Virus record (IMG/VR): IMGVR_UViG_3300044712_002465
Coordinates: 1-64,000 of that record
Direction: 5' to 3' (one strand)
Source of the DNA: a virus
Length of the DNA stretch: 64,000 bases
This document shows positions 38,697-47,012 of the stretch, piece by piece. The translations under genes were made by a program, and so were the position numbers. The notes below the pieces were generated by a model. That model was given only the letters and a program-made list of their open reading frames with translations. It made no database searches and had not been told where the DNA came from. Each line of letters starts with the position of its first letter. Within the stretch, counting starts at the first letter, position 1.

Positions 38697-40154
38697 ATGC
38701 CGGCCCCCGCGCGCCCCGCCGCGGCTCCGGGCTCCTTCCGCGAGGCGGTGGAGTGGTTCCGCTCCCGCGTCCCGATGACGGACCCCGACTTCAAGGCGCT
38801 CGAGGGCGCGTCCCACCAGCGCGCCTTCACGATCGCCAACGTCGGCCAGCTCCAGGTCGTCACCGACGTGTGGAAGGCCCTCGACGACGCCATCGCGAAG
38901 GGCACCTCATTCGACGCCTTCAAGAAGGCCGTCTCCGACAAGCTCACGGCGGAGTGGGGCGGCGCGAACCCCGCGCGCGTCGAGCTGATCTTCCGGAACG
39001 GCGTGCAGAGCGCCTACAACCGAGGGCGCTGGCAGCAGATGATGAACCCCGAGGTCACTCGGACGCGGCCGTTCATCAAGAGCACCCCGATCCTCGACCT
39101 CCGCACCTCGAAGCTCTGCCGCCGGATCGGGGTCGTCGTCCTCCCCGCCAGCGATCCGTACTGGGAGACGCACTGGCCTCCGCTCCACCACGCCTGCAGG
39201 CGCACCTGCGTCTCGCTCACGCGGGAGCAGGCCTTCGCCCAGGGCATCACGTCCGGCGATCCGGTCGCGACGCCCTCGCAGGAAGGCTTCGGCCAGGCGC
39301 CGAGCCGCGGCGAGTGGCAGCCGGACCTGACGAAGTACCCCGCGCCGCTCGCCCTCGAGGCGACGCGGAAGGCCAACGCGGCGAACCAGGCCTTCTCGCC
39401 CCAGGTCACTCCCGCGCCGGCGCCGATCACGCCCGCCACGACGTACACGTGGTCGCCGGCGCCGACGGTGAACCGCGCGCTGGAGCAGCTCCGCGCCTTC
39501 GGTCCCGTGCCCCTCGAGGGCGAGGCCTACAAGAAGGCGGCCCGGCACGGACGCGCAGCGTTCGTCCTGTCGCGGACCACGGTGGAGGGTCGGGCGATCC
39601 GGATGGCGGACCGCGTCGCCTACCTGAACCAGGTGGGCGAGACGATGGCGGACCTCGCGAACCGCTTCCCCGCGGTCGCCCGAGCGATCCGCGAGGACGT
39701 CGTCTTCCTGCCCGGGCCCTCGAAGTCGAACGGCTCGGCGAGCTACGCGATGAACGCGAGGACGGGGCAGCGCACCACCGCGTATCACCTCTCGTTCGGT
39801 CCTCTCGCGGAGGAGGGCTACGCGAAGCGGATGGCGGATCACGAGGCGCGAACGGGCGCGCGCTGGACCGTCGGCGGGGGCACGGTCCGGTCGACCACGC
39901 GCCACGAGCTCGCCCACCTGGTCGAGTTCACGAAGGACGTGGACCTCCCGCGGCTGATGGACGCGATTCGGCAGGCCGCGGGCGTGCTGGGCGAGCGGGC
40001 GTGGATCCGCACGAACATCTCCGAGTACGCGACGGCGAAGGAGTCCGAGACCTGGGCGGAGCTCGTGTCGATGGTCACGGATCCGGCATACCGGGCGGGC
40101 TCGTTGCCCGCCCCGATCGAGCGGTTCATACTCGACACGCTGGGGACCCCATGA
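38697..40154 (+). CDS. MuF-type minor head protein fused to an HExxH domain
   Basis: A 485-residue protein. Residues about 15-165 are the Mu gpF/SPP1 gp7 head-morphogenesis domain, with FRNGVQSAYNRGRW and WPPLHHACRRTC typical of it. After a Pro/Ala hinge, a second domain carries TTRHELAHLVEF with His403, Glu404, His407 (HExxH) and a downstream ESETWAEL that could give the third zinc ligand, as in gluzincins. MuF proteins with C-terminal toxin or enzyme domains are known in temperate phages. The added domain could be injected into the host or act in prohead maturation. Confidence 0.88.
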   Translation: MPAPARPAAAPGSFREAVEWFRSRVPMTDPDFKALEGASHQRAFTIANVGQLQVVTDVWKALDDAIAKGTSFDAFKKAVSDKLTAEWGGANPARVELIFRNGVQSAYNRGRWQQMMNPEVTRTRPFIKSTPILDLRTSKLCRRIGVVVLPASDPYWETHWPPLHHACRRTCVSLTREQAFAQGITSGDPVATPSQEGFGQAPSRGEWQPDLTKYPAPLALEATRKANAANQAFSPQVTPAPAPITPATTYTWSPAPTVNRALEQLRAFGPVPLEGEAYKKAARHGRAAFVLSRTTVEGRAIRMADRVAYLNQVGETMADLANRFPAVARAIREDVVFLPGPSKSNGSASYAMNARTGQRTTAYHLSFGPLAEEGYAKRMADHEARTGARWTVGGGTVRSTTRHELAHLVEFTKDVDLPRLMDAIRQAAGVLGERAWIRTNISEYATAKESETWAELVSMVTDPAYRAGSLPAPIERFILDTLGTP

Positions 40155-40378
40155 GCGCGCCGCTCCTCGCCGACCTGTGCTCCCGCTGCCGCCACCTGAG
40201 CGGCGTGGTGCCTCTCTCCCGCCCGAGCGACGCCGGCGAGATCGTGTCGGGCGAGGCGGAGGTCGCCGGCGCGTGCGCGGCCTTCCCGAACGGGATCCCG
40301 GACGCGATCGCCGAGGGCGACGTCGAGCACCGCGAGCCGTACCCGGGCGACCGGGGCATCCGGTTCGAGCCCGCGTAG
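40151..40378 (+). CDS. Small Cys-motif protein
   Basis: A 75-residue protein starting in the ATGA overlap with the MuF gene. CSRCRH near residue 10 and a further Cys at GACAAF could form a small metal site; the rest is acidic (EGDVEHREPYPGDRGIRFEPA). Short proteins with this DLCSRCRH opening are common in phage head modules, where their role is unknown. Confidence 0.6.
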   Translation: MSAPLLADLCSRCRHLSGVVPLSRPSDAGEIVSGEAEVAGACAAFPNGIPDAIAEGDVEHREPYPGDRGIRFEPA

Positions 40379-40407
40379 CCCGCCCCCGATTGCGCTCCTC
40401 GCCGCGC

Positions 40408-40422
40408 CCGTGCCAACGGCGG
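40408..40422 (+). promoter_or_regulatory. CCGTGCCAACGGYGG element, copy 1
   Basis: CCGTGCCAACGGCGG ends 3 bases before the GTG start at 40426. The core CCGT-GCCA-ACGG can form a 4-bp hairpin with a 4-base loop. No Shine-Dalgarno sequence is seen between it and the start. The same element precedes the genes at 40925 and 56384. Confidence 0.55.
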
Positions 40423-40425
40423 CGG

Positions 40426-40770
40426 GTGGACGACTCCTACGACGCGCCGGATCCAGACGGCATCGAGATCGGCGACGACCACCAGGTGAAGTACTTCTGC
40501 TGGGCGCCGGACCGCGAGCTGAACCCGCAGTGGGCGAACACGCCCGACGTCGAGCGCGCGGGCTGCATGATCTGGCACAAGCGCCCCGACAATGGGAAGC
40601 AGTGCGCTGGCGCCATCCACTTCGACGTGCCGGGCGCCGAGCACCTCGCTCCCGCGGACCACCGCTGGCAGGTGCAGTCGTTCGACCCCCTGACCATCAG
40701 CCCGAGCGTCCTGTGCATGCGCTGCGGCGACCACGGGTTCATCCGCGGCGGGCGGTGGATCCGGGCCTGA
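40426..40770 (+). CDS. Hypothetical Cys-rich protein in the head module
   Basis: A 114-residue protein from GTG 40426. VKYFCWAPDRELNPQWA, AGCMIWHKRPDNGKQCAG and VLCMRCGDHGFIRGG contain the distinctive parts; the last is a short zinc-type motif and the WHKRPDNGKQCAG part reads like a substrate loop. Its start lies right after a CCGTGCCAACGGYGG element and has no usual ribosome site. Function unknown. Confidence 0.6.
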   Translation: MDDSYDAPDPDGIEIGDDHQVKYFCWAPDRELNPQWANTPDVERAGCMIWHKRPDNGKQCAGAIHFDVPGAEHLAPADHRWQVQSFDPLTISPSVLCMRCGDHGFIRGGRWIRA

Positions 40771-40781
40771 CCGAAGAAGAA

Positions 40782-40803
40782 GGGCCGCCCTCGAGGACGG
40801 CCC
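40782..40803 (+). terminator. Terminator-like hairpin before the capsid genes
   Basis: GGGCCG (40782-40787) pairs with CGGCCC (40798-40803); inside, CCTCGAGG is itself self-complementary, giving a long stem with one mismatch. No T run follows. It sits in a 154-base gap between the head-module protein and the protease/scaffold operon; the rest of the gap holds a TTGACG (40889) without a convincing -10 and the second CCGTGCCAACGGYGG element. Confidence 0.5.
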
Positions 40804-40906
40804 CTGCTGAGCCACCGGCCCACCCGGCTCCCAGCGCGAGGCCCGACGGTAGCACGGTGCGCGGCGGGGCCGCACGAACGCCGCCGGCTTGACGACCGTC
40901 CGGGGG

Positions 40907-40921
40907 CCGTGCCAACGGCGG
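40907..40921 (+). promoter_or_regulatory. CCGTGCCAACGGYGG element, copy 2
   Basis: CCGTGCCAACGGCGG is followed by three bases and then ATG 40925 of the prohead protease. It is identical to copy 1 in all 15 positions and at the same distance from the start. The protease gene has no Shine-Dalgarno sequence, although neighbouring genes such as the one at 43643 do. Confidence 0.6.
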
Positions 40922-40924
40922 TCG

Positions 40925-42166
40925 ATGAAGAGGTTCGGGGCCGCATCCCTGTTCGCGAAGCTGACCGCCTCCGCCACCGGCAAGGTCGGCGAGCTGCACA
41001 TCTACGACGTCATCGGCAAGGACTTCTGGGGCGAGGGCATCTCCGCCTCCGACGTCATCCAGGCGCTCAAGGAGTGCGAGGGCGCCACCGAGCTGGTCGT
41101 CCGCATCAACAGCCCGGGCGGGAGCGTCTGGGAGGGGCTCGCCATCCATGGCCTCCTGAAGGCCTTCCCCGCGCCGAAGACCGTGCACGTGGACGGCCTC
41201 GCTGCGTCGATGGCGTCGCTGCTGGCGATGGTCGGCGACCGGATCGTCACCGGCAAGAGCGCGCTGTGGATGATCCACGAGCCCCGCACGCCCCGCATCG
41301 AGCGCGGCACCATCGAGGACCACGTCAAGACGGCCGACTGGCTCGGGAAGCTGCGCGACGGCGTGTGCGACATGTACTGCGGCCGCACGAAGCGCGCCCG
41401 CGCCGAGATGCTGGAGTGGATGGCCGCCGAGACGTGGATGAGCGCGGCCGAGGCGAAGGAACGCGGCTTCACCGACGAGATCTCCGAGCAGGCGGCGACC
41501 GGCGCGGCCGCCGCCTTCACCCCCGCCGCCGTCCAGGTCCTCTCCGTCTTCGCGAAGACGCCCGAGCTCGTGCGCGCGGCCGCCGTCGCGAGCACCGCCC
41601 ACCCGCCGCCGCCGGCGGCACCGAAGGAGCCCGTCATGCTCAAGTTCCTCATCGCCGCCCTCGGCCTCGCCGAGACCGCCTCGGAGGCCGACGTCCAGGC
41701 CGCCATCACGAAGCGCCTCGAGTCCGGGCGCGTCGCCGGCGAGCAGCTCGTCGCCCTGGTCGCCGTCACCGGCAAGACCACCGCCGAGGACGCGAAGGGC
41801 GTCATCGCCGGGTGGAAGGCGGGCGCCGAGCAGGTCCCCGCGCTCCAGGCCAAGGTCGGCGAGCTCGAGAAGAAGGCCGCCGGCGAGAAGCTCGAGCAGC
41901 TCATCGCGAAGGGCAAGGCGGACGGCAAGCTCTCCCCCGGCATGGAGGCCTGGGCCAAGGGGCAGACGGCCGAGGCGCTCGCCGCGTTCCTCGAGGTCGC
42001 GCCGAAGCTCGCCCCGACCCGCGAGGTCAAGGAGACGAAGCCGCCCGCCGGCGGCGCCGTCGAGGGCAGCGCGGCCGAGATCGCGCGGCAGTGCGGCGTC
42101 AGCCCGGAGGCGCTCTCCACCTTCCGCGAGAACCCGAACCCCACCGACACCGCGGCGACCAAGTAG
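40925..42166 (+). CDS. ClpP-type prohead protease with C-terminal scaffold (Mu gpI-like)
   Basis: A 413-residue protein. Residues 15-190 are a ClpP/S14-type protease: VRINSPGGSVWEGLAIHGLL, then HVDGLAASMASLLAM with the nucleophile Ser, and LWMIHEPRTP with the catalytic His. Residues about 238-413 are a helical scaffold-like part (ALQAKVGELEKKAAGEKLEQ). This matches Mu gpI, whose C-terminus doubles as scaffold through an internal start, seen here at 41636. It cleaves the scaffold and perhaps the capsid during head maturation. Confidence 0.9.
   Translation: MKRFGAASLFAKLTASATGKVGELHIYDVIGKDFWGEGISASDVIQALKECEGATELVVRINSPGGSVWEGLAIHGLLKAFPAPKTVHVDGLAASMASLLAMVGDRIVTGKSALWMIHEPRTPRIERGTIEDHVKTADWLGKLRDGVCDMYCGRTKRARAEMLEWMAAETWMSAAEAKERGFTDEISEQAATGAAAAFTPAAVQVLSVFAKTPELVRAAAVASTAHPPPPAAPKEPVMLKFLIAALGLAETASEADVQAAITKRLESGRVAGEQLVALVAVTGKTTAEDAKGVIAGWKAGAEQVPALQAKVGELEKKAAGEKLEQLIAKGKADGKLSPGMEAWAKGQTAEALAAFLEVAPKLAPTREVKETKPPAGGAVEGSAAEIARQCGVSPEALSTFRENPNPTDTAATK
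41636..42166 (+). CDS. Nested scaffold protein (Mu gpZ-like)
   Basis: An in-frame internal start within the protease gene: ATG 41636 is preceded by GAAGGAG (41623-41629) six bases away, a much better ribosome site than the full-length gene has. The 176-residue product starts MLKFLIAALGLAETAS and consists of the helical scaffold region alone. Mu gpZ and lambda Nu3 are made from nested genes in the same way, so a separate scaffold is expected. Confidence 0.75.
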   Translation: MLKFLIAALGLAETASEADVQAAITKRLESGRVAGEQLVALVAVTGKTTAEDAKGVIAGWKAGAEQVPALQAKVGELEKKAAGEKLEQLIAKGKADGKLSPGMEAWAKGQTAEALAAFLEVAPKLAPTREVKETKPPAGGAVEGSAAEIARQCGVSPEALSTFRENPNPTDTAATK

Positions 42167-42187
42167 CGCCGCGAAAGGACCGCGACC

Positions 42188-42610
42188 ATGGCCGCTCTGA
42201 CCGCCGCGAAGCCGAACCCCTCCCGCGTCTCCAGCGGGCCCCTCTCGACCGACATCCACGCGCCGATGGCGACCGGGGTGACGATCTACGCGGGCGCCCT
42301 CGTCTCCGTCGCGGCGACCGGGTACGCCCGCCCCGCCCGCACCAGCACCACCGACCTCGTGCTCGGCGTCGCCCAGGAGACCAAGGCGAACGCCGGCGCG
42401 GACGGCGCCGCGAGCATCGCCGTCAAGCGCGGCGTCTACAAGTTCGCCAACAGCGCCGCGGGCGACGCGATCTCCGCCGCCCACGTCGGCCGCGACGTCT
42501 TCATCGTCGACGACCAGACCGTCGCCGCCACGAACGGCACCAACACCCGGGTCCGCGCGGGCAAGTGCGTGGGCGTCGACTCCGACGGCGTCTGGGTGGA
42601 GACCTACTAG
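42188..42610 (+). CDS. Head decoration-like protein
   Basis: A 140-residue beta-rich protein: ATGVTIYAGALVSVAATGYA, TTDLVLGVAQETKANAGADG, AASIAVKRGVYKFAN. The pattern and the position between protease/scaffold and major capsid fit a DUF2190-type capsid-decorating or stabilising protein. GAAAGGA precedes ATG 42188. Not proven; the family match is by pattern only. Confidence 0.7.
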   Translation: MAALTAAKPNPSRVSSGPLSTDIHAPMATGVTIYAGALVSVAATGYARPARTSTTDLVLGVAQETKANAGADGAASIAVKRGVYKFANSAAGDAISAAHVGRDVFIVDDQTVAATNGTNTRVRAGKCVGVDSDGVWVETY

Positions 42611-42637
42611 CGCCGCCGGCGCTCTGGGAGAACCGAC

Positions 42638-43561
42638 ATGATCCTCGACCCGACCAACCTGTCCGCCCTCCGCGACAGCATCAACACCCGCTTCCAGGCG
42701 GGCTTCCGCCGGCCGACGCCGATCTGGCCGACGCTCGCCATGCTCGTCCCCTCGAAGACCTCGATCGAGTCCTACGCGTGGACCGAGGACGTGCCCCGGT
42801 TCCGCGAGTGGGTCGGCGAGCGCGCCGCGCACGACCTGCAGGGCCGCGGGGCGCAGATCGTGAACAAGAAGTTCGAGGGGACGCTGAAGATCCCCCGCGA
42901 GAAGATCGAGGACGACCAGTACGGCCTCTACGGCAACCACGCCGAGCTCCTCGGCGTGCAGGCCCGCAAGCTCCCCGACGACCTCATCGTCGACCTGGTC
43001 AAGGGCGGGAAGACCGCGACCTGCTTCGACGGCCAGTACTTCTTCGACACGGACCACCCGGTCCACATCGAGAGCCCGGGCCTCGGCACCTGGTCGAACC
43101 TCCACGCGGCGAAGCCGATCGCCACGGGCACCCTCGCCACCGACCGCGCCAACTTCGAGTCGGTCCGCACCGCGATGAAGGGCATCAAGCTCGGCCGGTC
43201 CGCGCGCGTCGCCGGCGTGACGCCGACCGTCCTCGTCTGCGGCACCGACCTCGAGGGGCCGGCGAAGCGCCTCGTGGTCGCCGAGAAGGACCCGTCGGGC
43301 GCCACCAACGTCAACGCCGGCTCCTGCCGCGTGCTCGTCATCCCCGAGCTCGACGAGACCGGCGTCTGGTACCTGCTCGACGACACCCTCCCGGTGAAGC
43401 CGTTCGTCTGGCAGGAGCGCACCTCGGTCGAGTGGACCGCGAAGTTCGACCCGAACGACGACAACGTCTTCAAGCTCGACGAGTTCCTCTTCGGCGGGCG
43501 CATGCGCGGCAACGCGGGGTACGGCCTCCCGTTCCTGATCGCCCGCGCCGAGCCGACGTAG
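42638..43561 (+). CDS. Major capsid protein, Mu gpT-like
   Basis: A 307-residue protein. LRDSINTRFQAGFRRPTPIW, YAWTEDVPRFREWVGERAAH and GTLKIPREKIEDDQYGLYGN are landmarks of the Mu gpT major head subunit family; GQYFFDTDHPV follows in the E-loop/P-domain region. Length is typical. It follows decoration and scaffold genes, as in Mu. It should build the T-number shell and may need the protease for maturation. Confidence 0.93.
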   Translation: MILDPTNLSALRDSINTRFQAGFRRPTPIWPTLAMLVPSKTSIESYAWTEDVPRFREWVGERAAHDLQGRGAQIVNKKFEGTLKIPREKIEDDQYGLYGNHAELLGVQARKLPDDLIVDLVKGGKTATCFDGQYFFDTDHPVHIESPGLGTWSNLHAAKPIATGTLATDRANFESVRTAMKGIKLGRSARVAGVTPTVLVCGTDLEGPAKRLVVAEKDPSGATNVNAGSCRVLVIPELDETGVWYLLDDTLPVKPFVWQERTSVEWTAKFDPNDDNVFKLDEFLFGGRMRGNAGYGLPFLIARAEPT

Positions 43562-43642
43562 TCGGCCCGCGTGACCACCTCGCCGGGCGGCCGCTCCCCC
43601 AGGACCGCCCGGCTCCTCCCCGACCTCCTCCTGGAGACGACG

Positions 43643-43882
43643 ATGGCCGAGAAGACGACGAAGGTGCTCGTGAAGGTCCCGATGACCCACCCGTTCTCGC
43701 ACTACCGGCGGGCGGGCCTGGCCCTGTCGAAGGGCGACAACGTCGTCGAGGTCACGGACGAGCAGCTCAAGGCGCTGAAGGGCGACCGGCAGCTCCTCGT
43801 CGGCGCGCCGCCGGCGGAGGCGCCGAAGCCGCCGACCCAGGGCGGCCAGGGCGGGCAGGGCGGCCAGGGGGCCGCGCGCTAG
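43643..43882 (+). CDS. Mu gp35/HI1506-like head-tail protein
   Basis: A 79-residue protein from ATG 43643, chosen for GGAG nine bases upstream; longer in-frame starts lack a ribosome site. FSHYRRAGLALSKGDNVVEV and EVTDEQLKALKGDRQLLVG resemble short Mu gp35-like proteins. A GGQ-repeat tail (GGQGGQGGQGAAR) ends it. It lies between major capsid and gp36-like genes. Confidence 0.75.
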   Translation: MAEKTTKVLVKVPMTHPFSHYRRAGLALSKGDNVVEVTDEQLKALKGDRQLLVGAPPAEAPKPPTQGGQGGQGGQGAAR

Positions 43883-43894
43883 CTCGAGGCGGCC

Positions 43895-44329
43895 GTGGCC
43901 TATGCGACGCCGAACGACCTGAGCGCCTTCGGGAGGGCCGGACAGGCCCTCTCCGGTCTCGATCCGTCCGGCGTCGAGGCGCAGCTCGAGGCGGCGTCGA
44001 AGCTCGCGGACGGCTACATCGCGAACCGCGTCACCCTCCCACTCTCCGCGCCGTACCCCATCGAGCTCGTGCAGGCGGTCTGCAAGATCGCCGCGTACGA
44101 GCTCCTGGGGAACCGCGGTCTCGACCCCGACACCGAGCAGGACCTCTCGAAGAGCCGCTCCGAGTCCATCGCCTGGCTCCGCGACGTCCAGAGCCGCTCC
44201 GCGAACCCGGCGTGGGCGGACGGCGCCTCGGGCGCGTCGGGCTACGACGACGGCGGCGTGGTGGTCCCGGTCCTCGACGAGGAGACCGGCCTCTCGACGG
44301 TCGAGGCCCCCACGCTGAGGGGGATCTAG
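43895..44329 (+). CDS. DUF1320 / Mu gp36-like head completion protein
   Basis: A 144-residue protein from GTG 43895. YATPNDLSAFGR, LEAASKLADGYIANRVTLPL and LVQAVCKIAAYELLGNRGLD match the DUF1320 family, the Mu gp36 head-completion or connector protein. The order gp35, gp36, gpG, gp37 that follows is Mu-like. It probably closes the portal channel after packaging. Confidence 0.88.
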   Translation: MAYATPNDLSAFGRAGQALSGLDPSGVEAQLEAASKLADGYIANRVTLPLSAPYPIELVQAVCKIAAYELLGNRGLDPDTEQDLSKSRSESIAWLRDVQSRSANPAWADGASGASGYDDGGVVVPVLDEETGLSTVEAPTLRGI

Positions 44330-44332
44330 CCC

Positions 44333-44881
44333 ATGGCCGTGAGGGGCGACTTCGGCGGGCTCCAGGACCTGCAGCGTCGGGTCGCGGCGTTCGGGGACGG
44401 GACGCTGATGCGCCGCGTCTCGAAGGTCTGCGCCGAGGAGGCGCGCACCCAGGTCTCGGTGAGCTTCGAGCGCGGCGTCGACCCGTCCGACAGCCCGTGG
44501 GCGCCGCTCACCTCGAGGACGGGCCATCCGCTCCGCGACACCGGGCGGTTCATGTCCTCGTTCACGACGCTCTCGGAGCGGGACTTCTTCGGCGTCTCGA
44601 CCGACTTCGTGGGCGCCAAGGTCCACCAGTACGGGGCCGTCATCAAGCCGAAGACGGCCGGGGCCCTCTTCTTCGAGGTCGAGGGCGGCATGGTGTTCAT
44701 GGGCAAGCGCGGGCGACGCCTGAAGCGTCCGCGCGCGTTCAAGTCCTGGGTGATCACGAAGCAGGTGACGATCCCGCGCCGCCAGTACGTCCCCGAGGGC
44801 AGCGTGCCGACGCGATGGGGGAACGCCATCAACGCGGCCGCGACCGCCGAGATGGTCGAGTTCATGGGGGGGGACTTCTGA
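44333..44881 (+). CDS. Virion morphogenesis protein, Mu gpG / tail completion
   Basis: A 182-residue protein. RVSKVCAEEARTQVSVSFER, GVDPSDSPWAPLTSRTGHPL, LRDTGRFMSSFT and VHQYGAVIKPK are the hallmarks of the gpG/gpS tail-completion family. It joins head and tail. ATG 44333 follows the previous stop by 3 bases, and its stop overlaps the next start. Confidence 0.9.
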   Translation: MAVRGDFGGLQDLQRRVAAFGDGTLMRRVSKVCAEEARTQVSVSFERGVDPSDSPWAPLTSRTGHPLRDTGRFMSSFTTLSERDFFGVSTDFVGAKVHQYGAVIKPKTAGALFFEVEGGMVFMGKRGRRLKRPRAFKSWVITKQVTIPRRQYVPEGSVPTRWGNAINAAATAEMVEFMGGDF

Positions 44882-45363
44882 TGGCCCTCATGGACGTCCT
44901 CGAGAAGATGCAGGAGCACCTGGCCCAGCTCTCGCCCGGCACGGTGGTGAAGTTCGGGCACGCGGCGATCCCGGAGAACGACCCGCCGCCGCGCGTCGTC
45001 CTGGCGCCCGTCGACAGCGCGTTCAAGCCCCCCTCCCAGCGGTACGTGACCGGGCCCGGCAAGCCCCGCGCCCTCTACACGGAGGCGCAGGACGTCGTCG
45101 CGCACTGCTGGGGCGCCGACGACCGCAAGGCGGAGGCCATCCGGAACGCGGTCATCGTCGCGGGCCGCCGGACGATGCCCCCCAGCGACTTCCTGCTCAC
45201 CGCCGGCGGCAGCGAGCGGAAGCCCGACAAGCTCACGCACGCCGGCGTCGTGCGCCTCCTCCGGTTCACCGTCAACCTGCCCGTGCTCGAGCCCGCCAGC
45301 CCGAGCGCCGCCGTGACCGGCATCGACGCCGGCGACGTCGCCCCCACCAGCAGCGCCCCCTGA
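44881..45363 (+). CDS. Mu gp37-like tail terminator protein
   Basis: A 160-residue protein starting at ATG 44881 within the previous stop. VVKFGHAAIPENDPP, VHCWGADDRKAEAIRNAVIV-like text (AHCWGADDRKAEAIRNAVIV) and THAGVVRLLRFTVNLPV match tail terminator or gp37-type proteins, whose role is to cap the tail tube. Synteny with Mu (after gpG, before the sheath) supports it. Confidence 0.75.
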   Translation: MALMDVLEKMQEHLAQLSPGTVVKFGHAAIPENDPPPRVVLAPVDSAFKPPSQRYVTGPGKPRALYTEAQDVVAHCWGADDRKAEAIRNAVIVAGRRTMPPSDFLLTAGGSERKPDKLTHAGVVRLLRFTVNLPVLEPASPSAAVTGIDAGDVAPTSSAP

Positions 45364-45365
45364 GG

Positions 45366-45566
45366 ATGCCCATGGACGATCGCAAGCCCTTCGAGACCTG
45401 GGTCGAGGCCAAGAAGCCCCCCGCGTGGCTGGCCGCGGCCGCGCGCGCGATGCGGGGCTGGCCCATCGGCCGCGAGGTGACGGAGCAGGAGTTCGACGAC
45501 GCCCTCGAGGCCGCCGGCCAGGTCGCCATCGGTTACGAGCTCACCCCCTCCACGAAGAGGAGCTGA
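45366..45566 (+). CDS. Small hypothetical protein before the sheath gene
   Basis: A 66-residue protein. ETWVEAKKPPAWLAAAARAM and REVTEQEFDDALEAAGQV give two helices; short proteins of this type (Mu gp38-like position) often precede the sheath gene. Function unknown. Confidence 0.65.
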   Translation: MPMDDRKPFETWVEAKKPPAWLAAAARAMRGWPIGREVTEQEFDDALEAAGQVAIGYELTPSTKRS

Positions 45567-45569
45567 TCC

Positions 45570-46997
45570 ATGCCTCCGATCCCCGACGCAACCGTCACCG
45601 TCCTCGACGGCGCCAACGGCCTCGCCGCCGACCGCGGCGACCGCATCCAGGTGAAGATCGGCACGAGCTCGGCGGGGACGGCGAACGTCCTCGAGTCCAT
45701 CTCCGCCGTCGGTGACCTCGTCTCGAAGTTCGGCCAGGGCCCGCTCGTCGAGTCGGCCGCCATGGTCCTGTCCGAGGCGGGCGGCCCGATCTACTGCATG
45801 AAGGTCGCCGGCAGCGTCGCCGGGACGGCGGCCGCGCCCGTCGCCACGAAGACCGGCACCGCGACCCTCGCCGTGGGCGGCGCGCCGTACGACGCCTACG
45901 AGGTGGTCGTGAAGATCGTGCGGGGCGGGGCGACCCTCATCGCCGGGACCGCCACGTTCAAGTACTCGCTCGACGGCGGCCGGACCTACTCCGGCGAGCT
46001 CGCCGTCCCGACCTCGGGCATCTACGCGATCCCGAACAGCAACCTGACCCTGACCTGGACCTACACCTCCGGGACCGCCTTCGTCGCTGACGACCAGTGG
46101 ACCTCCGCGTGCACCGCGCCGGGCTACTCGACGAGCGACCTCGCGACGACGATCACCGCGCTCCTCGCCGACCCCCGGACGTGGTTCCTCGCGCACGTCG
46201 TCGGGATCCCGACCGACCTCGCCGGCGCCCGCGCGCTCTTCGCCGCCCTCGCCACCCACATGGCGACCGCGGCCGCGTCGTACCGGTTCGCCCGGGCGCT
46301 GATGGAGGCGCCGTTCGACACGGACGCGAACCTGCTCGCCAACACCACGGGCTTCGGCGACCTCGCCGACCTCCGGGTGGCGGTGGGCGCCGGGCCGGCG
46401 AACATCATCAGCCCCGTCTCGGGCCGGTCGTACAAGCGCAACGCGGCGTGGCGCGCCGCGGCCCGCGCGCAGAAGCTGGCGCCGTCGCAGGACCTCGGCG
46501 AGGTCGCCGCCGGCCCGGTGCCGGGCATCGTCTCGCTCGGGCGCGACGAGCAGGCCACCCCGGGGCTCGACGCGGGCCGGTTCATCACGCTGCGCACGAT
46601 CATCAACCGGTCGGGCTACTACCTCACGCGTGGCCGCCTCTTCGCCCCCGCGGGCTCGGACTACACGCTCCTGCAGGACGGCCGCGTGATGGACATCGCG
46701 TGCTCCGTCGCGCGGGACCGGGCGCTCGCGTTCCTGAACAGCCGCTTCGCCACGAACCCCGACGGCACCATCGAGGACACCGCGGCGAAGGGCGTCGAGG
46801 CGGTCATCGACGACGACCTGCGCAACCAGATCGTCCGCAAGGGCGACGCCGTCGACTGCTCGGTCGCGGTGGACCGCACCATCAACATGGTCACCACCGG
46901 CACCCTGAAGGTGAGGGTCCGCATCCAGCGGTTCGCCTACGCGAGCGCGATCGAGCTCGAGCTCGGCTTCAAGTCGACCGCCCTCGCGGCGGCCTAA
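45570..46997 (+). CDS. Tail sheath protein (DUF2586 / Mu gpL-like)
   Basis: A 475-residue sheath subunit, showing that the virion has a contractile tail. PDATVTVLDGANGLAADRGD at the start, VGIPTDLAGARALFAALATH in the middle and SGRSYKRNAAWRAAARAQKL with the C-terminal GTLKVRVRIQRFAYASAIEL fit the DUF2586 sheath family. A central beta insertion (about 85-185) resembles the extra surface domain of other sheaths. AGGAG precedes ATG 45570. Its partner tube gene follows. Confidence 0.92.
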   Translation: MPPIPDATVTVLDGANGLAADRGDRIQVKIGTSSAGTANVLESISAVGDLVSKFGQGPLVESAAMVLSEAGGPIYCMKVAGSVAGTAAAPVATKTGTATLAVGGAPYDAYEVVVKIVRGGATLIAGTATFKYSLDGGRTYSGELAVPTSGIYAIPNSNLTLTWTYTSGTAFVADDQWTSACTAPGYSTSDLATTITALLADPRTWFLAHVVGIPTDLAGARALFAALATHMATAAASYRFARALMEAPFDTDANLLANTTGFGDLADLRVAVGAGPANIISPVSGRSYKRNAAWRAAARAQKLAPSQDLGEVAAGPVPGIVSLGRDEQATPGLDAGRFITLRTIINRSGYYLTRGRLFAPAGSDYTLLQDGRVMDIACSVARDRALAFLNSRFATNPDGTIEDTAAKGVEAVIDDDLRNQIVRKGDAVDCSVAVDRTINMVTTGTLKVRVRIQRFAYASAIELELGFKSTALAAA

Positions 46998-47012
46998 GGG
47001 AGGCACGCCACC

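Noticed and set aside
33957-38816. Long minus-strand open frame opposite terminase and portal genes
   Set aside because: Same shadow pattern; the plus-strand genes have recognisable families and motifs.
40889-40924. Sigma70 promoter TTGACG before the protease gene
   Set aside because: No -10-like hexamer lies at 16-18 bases; the spacing falls on the CCGTGCCAACGGYGG element, which has no TATA-type composition.
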